Part shown: piece by piece, positions 26,961 to 35,574 of the stretch
How positions within the stretch are numbered: the first letter of the stretch is position 1
Layout of the letters: the number at the start of each line of letters is the position of its first letter
DNA from: Modicisalibacter sp049808615
GTDB lineage: Bacteria; Pseudomonadota; Gammaproteobacteria; Pseudomonadales; Halomonadaceae
Length of the DNA stretch: 64,000 bases
Reading direction: 5' to 3'
Assembly (NCBI RefSeq): GCF_049808615.1
Contig: NZ_JBNCAN010000004.1
Coordinates: 147,608 to 211,607 of the forward strand
Notes under the pieces: model-generated
Databases searched by the model: none
The model's input: only the letters and a program-made list of their open reading frames with translations
What the model was told of the DNA's origin: nothing
Translations under genes and position numbers: made by a program

Positions 26961-27787
26961 TGCAACGTATCGGTGACGCGCCCCGTACACGCCGGCTCCT
27001 GGTCGGCCTGGCGGTTGCCCTGTCGGTGCTCTTTCTGCTGCTGCCATTGGTGGCGATCTTCGCTCAGGCCTTCGCCGAAGGCGTGGCGATTTTCTGGAAC
27101 AACCTGAGCGATGACTACACCCTGGCGGCGATCGGTCTGACCCTGCTGGTCACGGCCTTGACCATCCCCGTGAATCTGGTGTTCGGCGTGTTCCTGGCCT
27201 GGCTGGTGACGCGCTTCACTTTTCCCGGTCGGCGCCTGCTGCAGACGCTGATCGACATCCCCTTCGCAGTATCGCCGGTGGTGGCGGGTCTGGTCTATCT
27301 GCTGCTTTACGGCAGCAGCGGCTGGGTCGGCAGCTGGCTGGACGGCTACGACATCCAATTGATGTTCGCCTGGCCGGGCATCGTGCTGGTGACCATCTTC
27401 GTCACCTGCCCCTTCGTTGCCCGGGAGTTGATCCCGCTGATGCAGGCCCAGGGGGCGCGGGAAGAGGAAGCGGCGGTCACCCTGGGTGCCTCCGGCTTCA
27501 CGATCTTTCGTCGGGTCACGCTGCCCAACATCAAGTGGGCATTGCTGTATGGCGTGATCCTCACCAACGCCCGGGCGGTGGGCGAATTCGGCGCCGTTTC
27601 CGTGGTCTCCGGCTCGATTCGCGGGGAAACCAATACCCTGCCGCTGCATGTCGAACTGCTGTATCAGGACTACAACACCGTCGGCGCCTTCACCGCCGCC
27701 GCCCTGCTGGCCCTGATCGCCCTGTTCACCCTGGCCGCCAAGGCCGGCCTCGAATGGCGCGCCACGCGCCGGGAGCAATTCCGATGA
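26960..27787 (+). CDS. cysW: Sulfate ABC transporter permease CysW
   Basis: A 275-residue permease partner of CysT. ATG 26960 overlaps the cysT stop by one base; an in-frame start at 26915 lies inside cysT and is not needed. The EAA loop is EEEAAVTLGASGFTIFRRVTLP, and the DIPFAVSPVVAGLVYLLLYG segment is characteristic of CysW. The stop overlaps the cysA start (ATGA), continuing the tightly packed operon. Confidence 0.95.
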   Translation: MQRIGDAPRTRRLLVGLAVALSVLFLLLPLVAIFAQAFAEGVAIFWNNLSDDYTLAAIGLTLLVTALTIPVNLVFGVFLAWLVTRFTFPGRRLLQTLIDIPFAVSPVVAGLVYLLLYGSSGWVGSWLDGYDIQLMFAWPGIVLVTIFVTCPFVARELIPLMQAQGAREEEAAVTLGASGFTIFRRVTLPNIKWALLYGVILTNARAVGEFGAVSVVSGSIRGETNTLPLHVELLYQDYNTVGAFTAAALLALIALFTLAAKAGLEWRATRREQFR

Positions 27788-28875
27788 GCATTCGCCTGAC
27801 GAACATCGCCAAGACCTTCGGGCGTACCACGGCGCTGGAACCGCTGGACCTGGACATCGCCGACGGCGAACTGGTCGGCCTGCTCGGGCCGTCCGGTTCC
27901 GGCAAGACCACGCTGTTGCGGATCATCGCCGGTCTGGAACAGGCCGATCGCGCCCCCGGGGGTTCGATCCACTTCGGCGAACGCGACGTAACCAACGTGC
28001 ATGTGCGCGACCGGCGCATCGGCTTCGTCTTCCAGCATTATGCGCTGTTTCGCCACATGAGCGTGTTCGACAACGTCGCCTTCGGCCTGACCGCCCTGCC
28101 ACGCCGCAGTCGGCCGTCCACTGGCGAGATTCGTGCGCGAGTCAACCGGCTATTGGAAATGGTGCGTCTCGAGGAATTCGCCAACCGTTATCCGGCGCAG
28201 CTCTCCGGCGGCCAGCAGCAGCGGGTCTCCCTGGCCCGCGCCCTGGCGCTGAAGCCCGATGTGCTGCTGCTCGATGAGCCCTTCGGGGCACTGGATGCCA
28301 AGGTGCGCCAGGAACTGCGCCGCTGGCTGCGTCATCTACATGATGAACTGGGATTCACCAGCGTGTTCGTCACCCATGATCAGGAGGAAGCCCTGGAGCT
28401 GTCCGATCGGGTGGTGGTGATGAGCAACGGGCGCATCGAGCAGATCGACGACCCGGACACCCTCTACCGCCAGCCGGCCAATCGCTTCGTCTTCGAGTTC
28501 CTCGGCGACGTCAATCGCCTGGAGGGCAACGTGCGCGACGGCGAATTGACCTGCGGTGATGCGCGGCTTTCCGTCGAGCTTCCCGATGGTCACCAGGAGC
28601 TGCTGATGCGTCCGCATGAACTCAAGCTACTCGAGCAACCAAGCGCACATGCACAACTGCCGGTCACCGTCACCGCCGCCTCGCCCATCGGCGCCGAGGT
28701 GCGTGTCGAGCTGGTAGCCGACTGGCTGCCGGAACCCTGGCTCGCCACGGTACGCCATGCCGATTTCGAGCGCCTGAGCATCAAACGTGGCCAGCGGCTA
28801 TTCGTTGAGCCCCGACGCTGGCATCGTTTTGGCGAAGCCGAGACGCAGGGGCAGCAGGCGGAAATCGTCTCGTGA
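27784..28875 (+). CDS. cysA: Sulfate/thiosulfate ABC transporter ATP-binding protein
   Basis: A 363-residue ATPase that powers sulfate import. Walker A GPSGSGKTTLL, the ABC signature LSGGQQQRVSLARAL, Walker B VLLLDEPFGALDA and the switch His in VFVTHDQEEALELSD are all present, followed by a C-terminal TOBE-like domain of about 120 residues. ATG 27784 overlaps the cysW stop. It is the last gene of sbp-cysT-cysW-cysA, and a terminator follows at 28920. Confidence 0.96.
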   Translation: MSIRLTNIAKTFGRTTALEPLDLDIADGELVGLLGPSGSGKTTLLRIIAGLEQADRAPGGSIHFGERDVTNVHVRDRRIGFVFQHYALFRHMSVFDNVAFGLTALPRRSRPSTGEIRARVNRLLEMVRLEEFANRYPAQLSGGQQQRVSLARALALKPDVLLLDEPFGALDAKVRQELRRWLRHLHDELGFTSVFVTHDQEEALELSDRVVVMSNGRIEQIDDPDTLYRQPANRFVFEFLGDVNRLEGNVRDGELTCGDARLSVELPDGHQELLMRPHELKLLEQPSAHAQLPVTVTAASPIGAEVRVELVADWLPEPWLATVRHADFERLSIKRGQRLFVEPRRWHRFGEAETQGQQAEIVS

Positions 28876-28919
28876 AGTCTTGAAGCTCCTTTCTCGTCAT
28901 CAGGTCTTCAACGTTATAC

Positions 28920-28956
28920 TGCCGCTCGTTACGCTTTCGAGCGGCACTTTTATTTA
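28920..28956 (+). terminator. Rho-independent terminator of the sulfate operon
   Basis: TGCCGCTCG (28920-28928) pairs with CGAGCGGCA (28938-28946) across a 9-nt loop and is followed by a T-rich tract (CTTTTATTTATT). It lies 45 bp after the cysA stop. Confidence 0.8.
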
Positions 28957-28992
28957 TTGCACACAAGGTATTTCACACAAGGAGAACAGGGA

Positions 28993-29586
28993 ATGCGGAT
29001 TTTCAGAACGGCCCCATTTCTAGGCTTGCTGACAGGCTTTTTGCTGATGGCCGGCTGCGCGCAGAGTCCACACTATCTTCAGGTAGAGCCCAATGTCGGC
29101 CAGGATCTTCCGCAAGTCGGCAACGGTCAAAGCGTGACGCTGGATGTCGTCGACGGGCGTGAATCGGATGTGCTGGGCACCCGCAGTGGCTCGGCCATGT
29201 CCACCGCCGTGATCAGTGTCGAAGCCTACGATCTGATGCCCAAATTGAAGAACCAAGCTGAAGTGGCGTTATCCCAGATGGGGTTCAACCCCACCTCCGA
29301 GCCAGCCCCGAACCGCCCCAGCCTGATTTTGACCCTGACCGATCTCAGCTATCAAAAAACCGAGGGTAAGCCAATGCTCGACAAGGCCGTGTTGCTGGCA
29401 CGCTTTCGGGCAGTTGCCAGCAATGAGCGCCAAACCTACACCGGCACTTATACCGCCAAACGTGATCAGGAGTATGCGTTGAAGCCCAATCGCGAGAACA
29501 ATACCGCCATGGTCAACGACCTCTTGAGCCGGGCACTCCAGCGCACCTTCAACGATCCACAAATCGGCAATCTGCTGGCACGCTGA
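28993..29586 (+). CDS. YajG-family outer-membrane lipoprotein
   Basis: A 197-residue lipoprotein. The lipobox LLMAGC gives a lipidated Cys after a 20-residue signal, and residues Ala-Gln after the Cys do not resemble the Asp+2 inner-membrane retention signal. The body matches the YajG family: VTLDVVDGRESDVLGTRSG, then SLILTLTDLSYQ and the C-terminal MVNDLLSRALQRTFND. ATG 28993 has a GGAGAACAGGGA ribosome-binding region. Function is unknown beyond envelope location. It stands alone between two terminators. Confidence 0.85.
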   Translation: MRIFRTAPFLGLLTGFLLMAGCAQSPHYLQVEPNVGQDLPQVGNGQSVTLDVVDGRESDVLGTRSGSAMSTAVISVEAYDLMPKLKNQAEVALSQMGFNPTSEPAPNRPSLILTLTDLSYQKTEGKPMLDKAVLLARFRAVASNERQTYTGTYTAKRDQEYALKPNRENNTAMVNDLLSRALQRTFNDPQIGNLLAR

Positions 29587-29610
29587 TTCGACGCCCGCCA
29601 TCATGACGAT

Positions 29611-29660
29611 GCGAGCCTTGGGATGACGGTCAACGTGATCTCCCAAGGCTCGCGTTTTTT
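29611..29660. terminator. Bidirectional terminator between the lipoprotein gene and tpm
   Basis: GCGAGCCTTGGGA (29611-29623) pairs perfectly with TCCCAAGGCTCGC (29641-29653) across a 17-nt loop, followed by TTTTTT at 29655-29660. It sits between the convergent stops at 29586 and 29667. Confidence 0.87.
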
Positions 29661-29666
29661 GCACGG

Positions 29667-30305
29667 TTATTCTTCGCTTGGCCCTCGCCTGACCAGCGAC
29701 CAGATATGCTCGCTGAAACCCAGCTCATTCGGTGGCAGAACATCAAGCAATTCAAGCTCGAAATTGGGGGTGAACAGTAACCGCACCTCATCGGACTCGA
29801 CGTGATAGGGAGGCCCTTTCTCCGGCAGAATGCTGCGCGTGATGGTAATCATCAGACCCCGGACGCCCGGTGACAGCAACTGGGCCAGATGAAAGGCATA
29901 GCGCTGTCGTGCTGCGGGACGCAGTGCAATAAGCGAGGCGCGATCGTAGAACGCCTGAATTTCACGGGTATTGTCGATATGCAACTGAAAGAAATCGCCG
30001 CACCAGAGCTCCACACTCCCCTGGCGCCAGATATCGAAGGGTCCGTGATGATAACGGGACACCTCGCCCTCTCCCTCCGACACGAACTGTTCGATGGCCT
30101 CGGAGGATATTTCGATTCCCAGCACCGGATAGCCGCGCTGTGCGAGCCAGCGCATGTCCAGACTCTTGCCGCACAGCGGCACCAGCACTTTCCCTCCGGT
30201 CGGAATGTGCAGGGCGGGCCAGTGACGCATGAGCTGGGGGTGTGTCTCGTCCCTATGAAACGCTATACGGCCCTCACGCCAGCGCTCGATCCATTCATTA
30301 GCCAT
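29667..30305 (-). CDS. tpm: Thiopurine S-methyltransferase
   Basis: A 212-residue SAM-dependent methyltransferase of the bacterial TPMT family, known for methylating selenite, tellurite and thiopurines. The family opening ANEWIERWREGRIAFHRDETHPQL, the SAM loop KVLVPLCGKSLDMRWLA and GIEISSEAIEQF are clear. ATG 30305 has AAGGA 7 nt upstream; an upstream GTG (30329) is less well placed. It converges with the lipoprotein gene at a shared terminator. Physiological substrate is unknown. Confidence 0.92.
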   Translation of the reverse strand: MANEWIERWREGRIAFHRDETHPQLMRHWPALHIPTGGKVLVPLCGKSLDMRWLAQRGYPVLGIEISSEAIEQFVSEGEGEVSRYHHGPFDIWRQGSVELWCGDFFQLHIDNTREIQAFYDRASLIALRPAARQRYAFHLAQLLSPGVRGLMITITRSILPEKGPPYHVESDEVRLLFTPNFELELLDVLPPNELGFSEHIWSLVRRGPSEE

Positions 30306-30510
30306 CACGTCATCCTTGTTAACAATCACCGGCAGAGCACGAGCTCAGGCCATTGATTTAGAATATTTTTCCTGCGACCCACTATTCAACAGCACCTTCG
30401 AGCAGTGTCATCCACACATTCTGTGGATAAGCCTTGGGACAAACGTCTCCTGTTTTTTTCAAAGCGGCGTCTTGTCCGGGAGTCTCTCAATTTGTTTATT
30501 TTTTGATCAC

Positions 30511-30657
30511 TTAGGAAGCGCTGAAAAATCGACGAGCGGTTCAAGGACAAGGCGCCCGGAGCGCAGGAACCGGAGCATATGCAGTATATGTGAGGATTCC
30601 GAGCAACGCGCAACGCTGTAATTGAGCCGCGCAGACATTTATTCAGTGTTTCCTCAG
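30511..30657. repeat. IS5-like MITE-type element B
   Basis: The left end TTAG + GAAGCGCTGAAAAAT (30511-30529) mirrors the right end ATTTATTCAGTGTTTCC + TCAG (30638-30657). The flanking TTAG/TCAG fits a slightly decayed YTAR target duplication. The core hairpin CATAT-GCAGT-ATATG (near 30578-30592) is followed by TGAGGATTCCGAGC. Stretches such as GGCGCCCGGAGCGCA match element A. The right end overlaps the stop codon of the DUF1820 gene. The 205 bp between tpm and this element hold nothing recognised except an AT-rich promoter-like stretch. Confidence 0.72.
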
Positions 30658-30983
30658 CCATCGTCTCGTGGCGGAAAATTCATGGCCCGCGGAAACTCCG
30701 CCACCTTGCCCTCGGCCTTGGTCGCCTTGGGCGTTCCTTCACGCTCCACCTCATCGATCCGCACAATGGCGTTGAGGGGAATATAGCTGCGCTGAACGCC
30801 TTCAAAGGTACGTCTCAACTTCTCGCTGGAGGGGTCGACCACCAGCTTCGAGGCATCTTCGAAGACGAAGGTCTCCACCTCGATGAACCCCCACAGGTCA
30901 CTCTGGAAGATCTCCCGAGCGTAAAGTTCCCAGATTTCCCCCTGGTTATGAAAAACCACGCGATAGATCGGCTTGGATGCCAT
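30654..30983 (-). CDS. DUF1820 family protein
   Basis: A 109-residue protein beginning MASKPIYRVVFHNQGEIWELYARE and continuing through FIEVETFVFEDASKLVVDPS and RSYIPLNAIVRIDEVEREG, which is the DUF1820 family, found in many gammaproteobacteria with no assigned function. ATG 30983 is preferred over a more distant frame opening because family homology starts here and AGGGGC lies upstream. The TGA stop lies inside the right flank of element B. It is divergent from miaB. Confidence 0.85.
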   Translation of the reverse strand: MASKPIYRVVFHNQGEIWELYAREIFQSDLWGFIEVETFVFEDASKLVVDPSSEKLRRTFEGVQRSYIPLNAIVRIDEVEREGTPKATKAEGKVAEFPRAMNFPPRDDG

Positions 30984-31251
30984 GCTGCCCCTGTTCAGAT
31001 GTAAGACGCGCTGCGTCAATTGAGAGATTGCCCTGAGGCGTGAAACACGCATCTTAGAATACCACAGCCGCCGCGCGCTCAAAGGTGTCCTGGCAAAGGT
31101 CGCCCCGGTGAAGCATGGGCCGAGACTGGTCAATACCTGGAGCGATACGTACAATATTCATTTCAGCATTTTTCGGCTATTCAGCTATATCCTCGGTCGC
31201 GCATTCACCTTTTTACTACGGACAAATCGAGCGCTCTTGCGCTGATACCCT

Positions 31252-32595
31252 ATGGCGAAGAAACTCTTCATCAAGACTCATGGCTGCCAAATGAACGAGT
31301 ACGACTCTGCCCGCATGGCGGATCTGCTCGGCGAATCTCATCAAATGGAACTGACCGATGACGAACGCGAGGCGGACGTCATTCTCCTCAACACCTGTTC
31401 GATTCGTGAAAAGGCCCAGGAGAAGGTGTTTCACCAACTCGGTCGTTGGAAGAAACTCAAGCAGAGCAATCCCGATCTGGTGATTGGCGTGGGAGGCTGC
31501 GTCGCCAGCCAGGAAGGCGAGAATCTGCGTAAACGCGCCCCCCATGTCGACATGGTGTTCGGCCCGCAGACCTTGCATCGGGTTCCTTCGATGCTCGACT
31601 CCCAGCGCGCCGACCAGATTTCCGTCGTCGACGTCACCTTTCCCGAGATCGAAAAGTTCGATCACTTGCCCAAGCCGAGTTCCGATGGTGCCACCGCCTT
31701 CGTCTCGATCATGGAAGGCTGTTCGAAGTACTGCAGCTTCTGTGTCGTGCCTTACACCCGTGGCGAGGAAGTGTCGCGCCCCTTTGAGGGGGTGATGGAC
31801 GAAGTCATCCACCTGGCGGAACAAGGGGTGCGGGAAGTCAATCTGCTGGGGCAGAACGTCAACGCTTATCGTGGCGAGAATGAGCTTGGCGACGAGATTG
31901 ATCTGGCGGAGCTGATCAGCTGTGTGGCCGCAGTGGACGGCATTGACCGTATCCGCTTCACCACCTCGCATCCAGTGGAATTCTCCGACAGCCTGATCGA
32001 GGCCTATGGCGAGATTCCCGAGCTGGTCAGCCATCTTCACCTGCCGGTACAGTCCGGCTCCGATCGCATCCTGAGCGCCATGAAGCGCGGCCATACGGCG
32101 CAGGAATACATCGAGAAGATGGAGCGCATCCGCGCCCTGCGCCCGGATATCAGCTTTTCATCGGACTTCATCATTGGCTTTCCTGGGGAGACGAACGCGG
32201 ACTTCGAGGCGACCATGGATCTGATCCAGCGTATCGGCTTCGATGTCTCCTTCAGCTTCGTCTATTCGGCCCGCCCCGGCACGCCGGCGGCCAACCTTGA
32301 AGACGAAACCCCGGAAGCCACCAAGAAACAGCGCCTTGCGATTCTTCAGGAGCGCATCAACCAGAACGCCATGCAGATCAGTCGACGCATGGTGGGCACG
32401 ACCCAGCGCATACTGGTGACGGGCTTCTCTCCCCGCGATCCAGGCCAGCTGTCCGGACGCACCGAGAACAACCGCGTGGTCAACTTTCGTGCCGCCAACC
32501 CGACGGAACTGATCGGCGCCTTCGTCGACGTCGTCATCGATGAAGCGCTGCCAAATTCGCTGCGGGGTGAGCTTGCCTCCCCCGAGCTTTACTAG
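31252..32595 (+). CDS. miaB: tRNA-2-methylthio-N6-dimethylallyladenosine synthase MiaB
   Basis: A 447-residue radical SAM methylthiotransferase that adds the methylthio group to i6A37 of tRNAs reading UNN codons. The N-terminal UPF0004 domain holds the auxiliary cluster cysteines (KTHGCQMNEYDS, LLNTCSIREKA, GVGGCVASQEG), the radical SAM motif is CSKYCSFCVVPYTRG, and a C-terminal TRAM domain starts near residue 380. Length is normal. It heads the conserved series miaB-phoH-ybeY-corC. Confidence 0.97.
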   Translation: MAKKLFIKTHGCQMNEYDSARMADLLGESHQMELTDDEREADVILLNTCSIREKAQEKVFHQLGRWKKLKQSNPDLVIGVGGCVASQEGENLRKRAPHVDMVFGPQTLHRVPSMLDSQRADQISVVDVTFPEIEKFDHLPKPSSDGATAFVSIMEGCSKYCSFCVVPYTRGEEVSRPFEGVMDEVIHLAEQGVREVNLLGQNVNAYRGENELGDEIDLAELISCVAAVDGIDRIRFTTSHPVEFSDSLIEAYGEIPELVSHLHLPVQSGSDRILSAMKRGHTAQEYIEKMERIRALRPDISFSSDFIIGFPGETNADFEATMDLIQRIGFDVSFSFVYSARPGTPAANLEDETPEATKKQRLAILQERINQNAMQISRRMVGTTQRILVTGFSPRDPGQLSGRTENNRVVNFRAANPTELIGAFVDVVIDEALPNSLRGELASPELY

Positions 32596-32609
32596 GGTTT
32601 TCAGGTTTG

Positions 32610-32628
32610 CCCCGACCCCCGTCGGGGC
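32610..32628 (+). terminator. Short GC-rich hairpin between miaB and phoH
   Basis: GCCCCGAC (32610-32617) pairs with GTCGGGGC (32621-32628) over a CCC loop; CTCTTTT follows 6 nt later. It could attenuate transcription between miaB and phoH rather than end it. Confidence 0.45.
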
Positions 32629-32684
32629 AGTAAGCTCTTTTCATCGTTCCACATCTTTTCTCACAACCTACGGATCCTCTTGTC

Positions 32685-33764
32685 TTGAGCAATAACGGTT
32701 CTCAGGCGCATCGCATTCTAACTCTAACTCTCGAACCCAACGATCCCATGCGGCTGGCCAACCTCTGTGGCCAACGCGACGAACACCTGAAACTGGTCGA
32801 ATCGCGTCTCGGGGTCACTCTGCGCAATCGCGGCAATACCTTTCAGCTGGCCGGTCCCGGCGTCCGTGTCAAAGCGGCAGCCAATATCATCGAGCATCTC
32901 TACCGTGAGACCGAGAGTGGCGATCTCGAGCCGGAGACCGTGCATCTATTCTTGCAGGAGTCCGGTATCGAGGCGCTGGAAGAAGAGGAAGGCGGTATCG
33001 ATGAAGGCGACGTGATCATTCGCACTCCGCGTGCCCTGGTCAAGCCCCGAGGAATCAATCAGCAGAGCTACGTCGCCAACATCCGCAAGCACGATATCAA
33101 CTTCGGTATCGGCCCGGCGGGCACCGGCAAGACCTATCTGGCGGTTGCTGCGGCAGTGGAAGCGCTCAATCAGGAGGAGGTGCGGCGTATCCTGCTGGTA
33201 CGCCCGGCGGTGGAGGCCGGGGAAAAGCTCGGCTTTCTGCCCGGTGATCTGGCCCAGAAAATCGACCCCTACCTGCGCCCGCTCTATGATGCGCTCTATG
33301 AAATGATCGGTTTCGAGCAGGTCGGAAAGTTGATCGAGCGTCAGGTCATCGAGATCGCCCCACTCGCCTACATGCGCGGACGCACGCTAAACAATGCCTT
33401 CATTATCCTCGACGAGAGTCAGAACACCACCCGCGAGCAAATGAAGATGTTCCTGACACGTATCGGCTTCGGCTCCACCGCCGTCGTTACCGGCGATGTC
33501 ACTCAGGTCGATCTTCCCCGGGGGCAGAGTTCAGGGTTGATTCAGGTGCTCGATGTGCTCAAGGAGACATCGGGTATCGGCGTGACGCATTTCGCCGCCA
33601 AGGACGTGGTCCGCCATCCACTGGTGCAACGCATCATCGAAGCCTACGATCTGTTCGAAGCCGAGCAGGAGGCTCAGGATCGCGCCCGCAAGGAAGCGCG
33701 GGATCAGGCACGTCGCGCCGAGCAGTCGTCCGGTAATGGCAGCGAACAGACCTCTCCTCTATGA
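32685..33764 (+). CDS. ybeZ: PhoH-like ATPase (YbeZ)
   Basis: A 359-residue cytosolic P-loop ATPase. The likely start is TTG 32685 (SNNGSQAHRILTLTLEPND); a later ATG at 32748 would remove part of the N-terminal KH-like region. Walker A is GPAGTGKTYLA and Walker B FIILDESQNTT, followed by the family segment FLTRIGFGSTAVVTGDVTQVDLP. It overlaps ybeY by 4 bp. YbeZ proteins act with YbeY in RNA processing or ribosome quality control; the exact reaction is not settled. Confidence 0.93.
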   Translation: MSNNGSQAHRILTLTLEPNDPMRLANLCGQRDEHLKLVESRLGVTLRNRGNTFQLAGPGVRVKAAANIIEHLYRETESGDLEPETVHLFLQESGIEALEEEEGGIDEGDVIIRTPRALVKPRGINQQSYVANIRKHDINFGIGPAGTGKTYLAVAAAVEALNQEEVRRILLVRPAVEAGEKLGFLPGDLAQKIDPYLRPLYDALYEMIGFEQVGKLIERQVIEIAPLAYMRGRTLNNAFIILDESQNTTREQMKMFLTRIGFGSTAVVTGDVTQVDLPRGQSSGLIQVLDVLKETSGIGVTHFAAKDVVRHPLVQRIIEAYDLFEAEQEAQDRARKEARDQARRAEQSSGNGSEQTSPL

Positions 33765-34294
33765 CCATCACTCCCGGCCCTGTGGTCGACCTGCAAATCG
33801 CCCTGGATGACGATGCGCTCCCCGACCTGCCGACTCAGCAAACATTGTCGCGCTGGGTCAAGGCTGCGCTGGTCCATCATCCAGCCAAGGCCCAGGACGA
33901 ATTGACCATACGCATGGTGACGGAAGACGAAAGCAGCACTCTCAACCGCGATTACCGCGGCAAGGACAAGCCCACCAATGTGCTGTCCTTTCCCTTCGAG
34001 GCGCCACCGGGGCTCGATATCCCCCTGCTGGGTGATCTGGTCATCTGCCATGCAGTCGTCGCTCGGGAAGCCCTTCAGCAACACAAGCCTTTGGCCGATC
34101 ATTATGCCCATATGGTCGTACACGGCATTTTGCACTTGTTGGGTTACGATCATATGAAGGAAGCCGAGGCTGCGGACATGGAAGCGCTTGAACGCGATAT
34201 CCTGGCCTCCTTGGGTATTCCCGATCCCTATGTGCTTTCAGGCACCGAATGCGACTCTTATTCAAGTAACGAGGATGCGAGACCCGACGCATGA
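33761..34294 (+). CDS. ybeY: Endoribonuclease/rRNA maturation factor YbeY
   Basis: A 177-residue zinc endoribonuclease involved in 16S rRNA 3'-end maturation and ribosome quality control. The metal-binding motif HGILHLLGYDH (H-x3-H-x5-H) and the upstream segment YRGKDKPTNVLSFPFE are both intact. It overlaps ybeZ upstream and corC downstream by 4 bp each, indicating translational coupling. Confidence 0.96.
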   Translation: MTITPGPVVDLQIALDDDALPDLPTQQTLSRWVKAALVHHPAKAQDELTIRMVTEDESSTLNRDYRGKDKPTNVLSFPFEAPPGLDIPLLGDLVICHAVVAREALQQHKPLADHYAHMVVHGILHLLGYDHMKEAEAADMEALERDILASLGIPDPYVLSGTECDSYSSNEDARPDA

Positions 34295-35175
34295 GCGAAG
34301 ACCGATCGAGCAGCCAGGGCAACAAATCCTGGCTCGAGAAGTTGTTCAGCGGATTTTTCAGCGACTCAGACGAACCCAGCTCGCGAGACGAGCTACTGAT
34401 CTTTCTACGCGAAGCCGGTGCTCGGCTGCGGCTGGATCCGGACGCCATGACCATCCTGGAAGGCGCCTTCCAGATCAGCGATCAGCAAACGCGGGAAGTG
34501 ATGATTCCCCGCTCCCAGGTCACCGCCATCGCGGTCGATCAGAGCCCCGAGGATTATCTGCCGGTCATCTTCGAAACCGGCCATTCGCGCTACCCGGTAG
34601 TCGGCGAGAATCTTGACGATGTCCAGGGCATCCTGCTGGTCAAGGATTTACTGCCCATGCTGCAGGAAAGCGATGGTGAGCGACGCTGGGTCGATCTACA
34701 GGATGTCATCCGACCCGCGATGTTCATTCCGGAGTCCAAGCGCCTCAACAGTTTGCTCAAGGAGTTTCGAGATACCCACAATCACATGGCGATCGTGGTG
34801 GACGAATACGGCGGCACCGCGGGTATCGTCACCATCGAAGACATCCTCGAGCAAATCGTCGGCGATATCGAGGACGAGCACGATACCGACGAGGACGACG
34901 ATATCCGCGATATGGGCGATGGCTCCTTCTCCGTGCGCGCCCTGACCCCTATCGACGAGTTCAACGAGCGTTTCGATACGGACTTCTCGGATGACGAGTT
35001 CGATACCGTGGGTGGGCTGGTCATGCAAGGTTTCGGCCACCTCCCCCGGCGTGGCGAATACACCGATCTGAGCGGCTGGCGCTTCACGGTACTGGGTGCT
35101 GACAACCGGCGCATCCGCCTGTTGCAGGCCGAGCAGCTCTCCGACGCAGATCTTTTGGACGAAGCGGAAGGTTGA
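34291..35175 (+). CDS. corC: CorC/YbeX transporter-associated CBS-domain protein
   Basis: A 294-residue cytosolic protein with paired CBS domains (IPRSQVTAIAVDQSPEDYLPV to HNHMAIVVDEYGGTAGIVTIED) and a C-terminal CorC_HlyC domain (DTVGGLVMQGFGHLPRRGE). Homologues are linked to magnesium/cobalt efflux and, under the name YbeX, to ribosome metabolism alongside YbeY and YbeZ. In many gammaproteobacteria lnt follows directly; here repeat element D lies between them. Confidence 0.94.
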   Translation: MSEDRSSSQGNKSWLEKLFSGFFSDSDEPSSRDELLIFLREAGARLRLDPDAMTILEGAFQISDQQTREVMIPRSQVTAIAVDQSPEDYLPVIFETGHSRYPVVGENLDDVQGILLVKDLLPMLQESDGERRWVDLQDVIRPAMFIPESKRLNSLLKEFRDTHNHMAIVVDEYGGTAGIVTIEDILEQIVGDIEDEHDTDEDDDIRDMGDGSFSVRALTPIDEFNERFDTDFSDDEFDTVGGLVMQGFGHLPRRGEYTDLSGWRFTVLGADNRRIRLLQAEQLSDADLLDEAEG

Positions 35176-35259
35176 TGCGCAGTCGTCATCGCTCGAGCGC
35201 TCTGGTATAAGAGGCACGTCCAAAACTTGCTTATGGCCTTCATCCGCGAAGACGCTCGA

Positions 35260-35543
35260 CTAGGCCTCGTCTGAAAAGTCAGCGAGCGAAGTCTAGCGCT
35301 AAGCCCGCTCCTGCGGGCTAATGCATTCCCCACATCCATGTGGGTCACAAAGCAAAAATTGGCGATAAATCGGCAGGATAGCCGATTTGGGCAGCTCTGC
35401 TGCTCGAAGAGCGAGCAACATGGATGTTGCGAGTCCAAGAGCGGAGTTTACGCGGTGTAAATGAGTATCTTGATCGGACTCGCGCACGAGCCAATTTTTA
35501 ACGCCGTATAGACGAGCGCAGATACTTTTCGGACAAAGCCTAG
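35260..35543. repeat. MITE-type element D between corC and lnt
   Basis: The ends CTAG + GCCTCGTCTGAAAAGT (35260-35279) and ACTTTTCGGACAAAGC + CTAG (35524-35543) are inverted with a few mismatches, and CTAG at both ends fits a YTAR target duplication. The interior contains a nested perfect 10-bp inverted repeat (AAAAATTGGC, 35354-35363, and its complement at 35490-35499), a hairpin AGCCCGC-TCCT-GCGGGCT (35302-35319) and the family core TTTAC-GCGGT-GTAAA followed by TGAGTATC. No credible ORF. It fills most of the 399-bp corC-lnt gap. Confidence 0.72.
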
Positions 35544-35574
35544 CAAGCGAGAATCAATAAGGAGTGTCCTCCCC

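Noticed and set aside
30386..30661. 91-codon minus-strand frame covering element B
   Set aside because: It lies almost entirely within the repeat and its AT-rich flank, and its composition (Cys- and Arg-rich) does not look like a protein.
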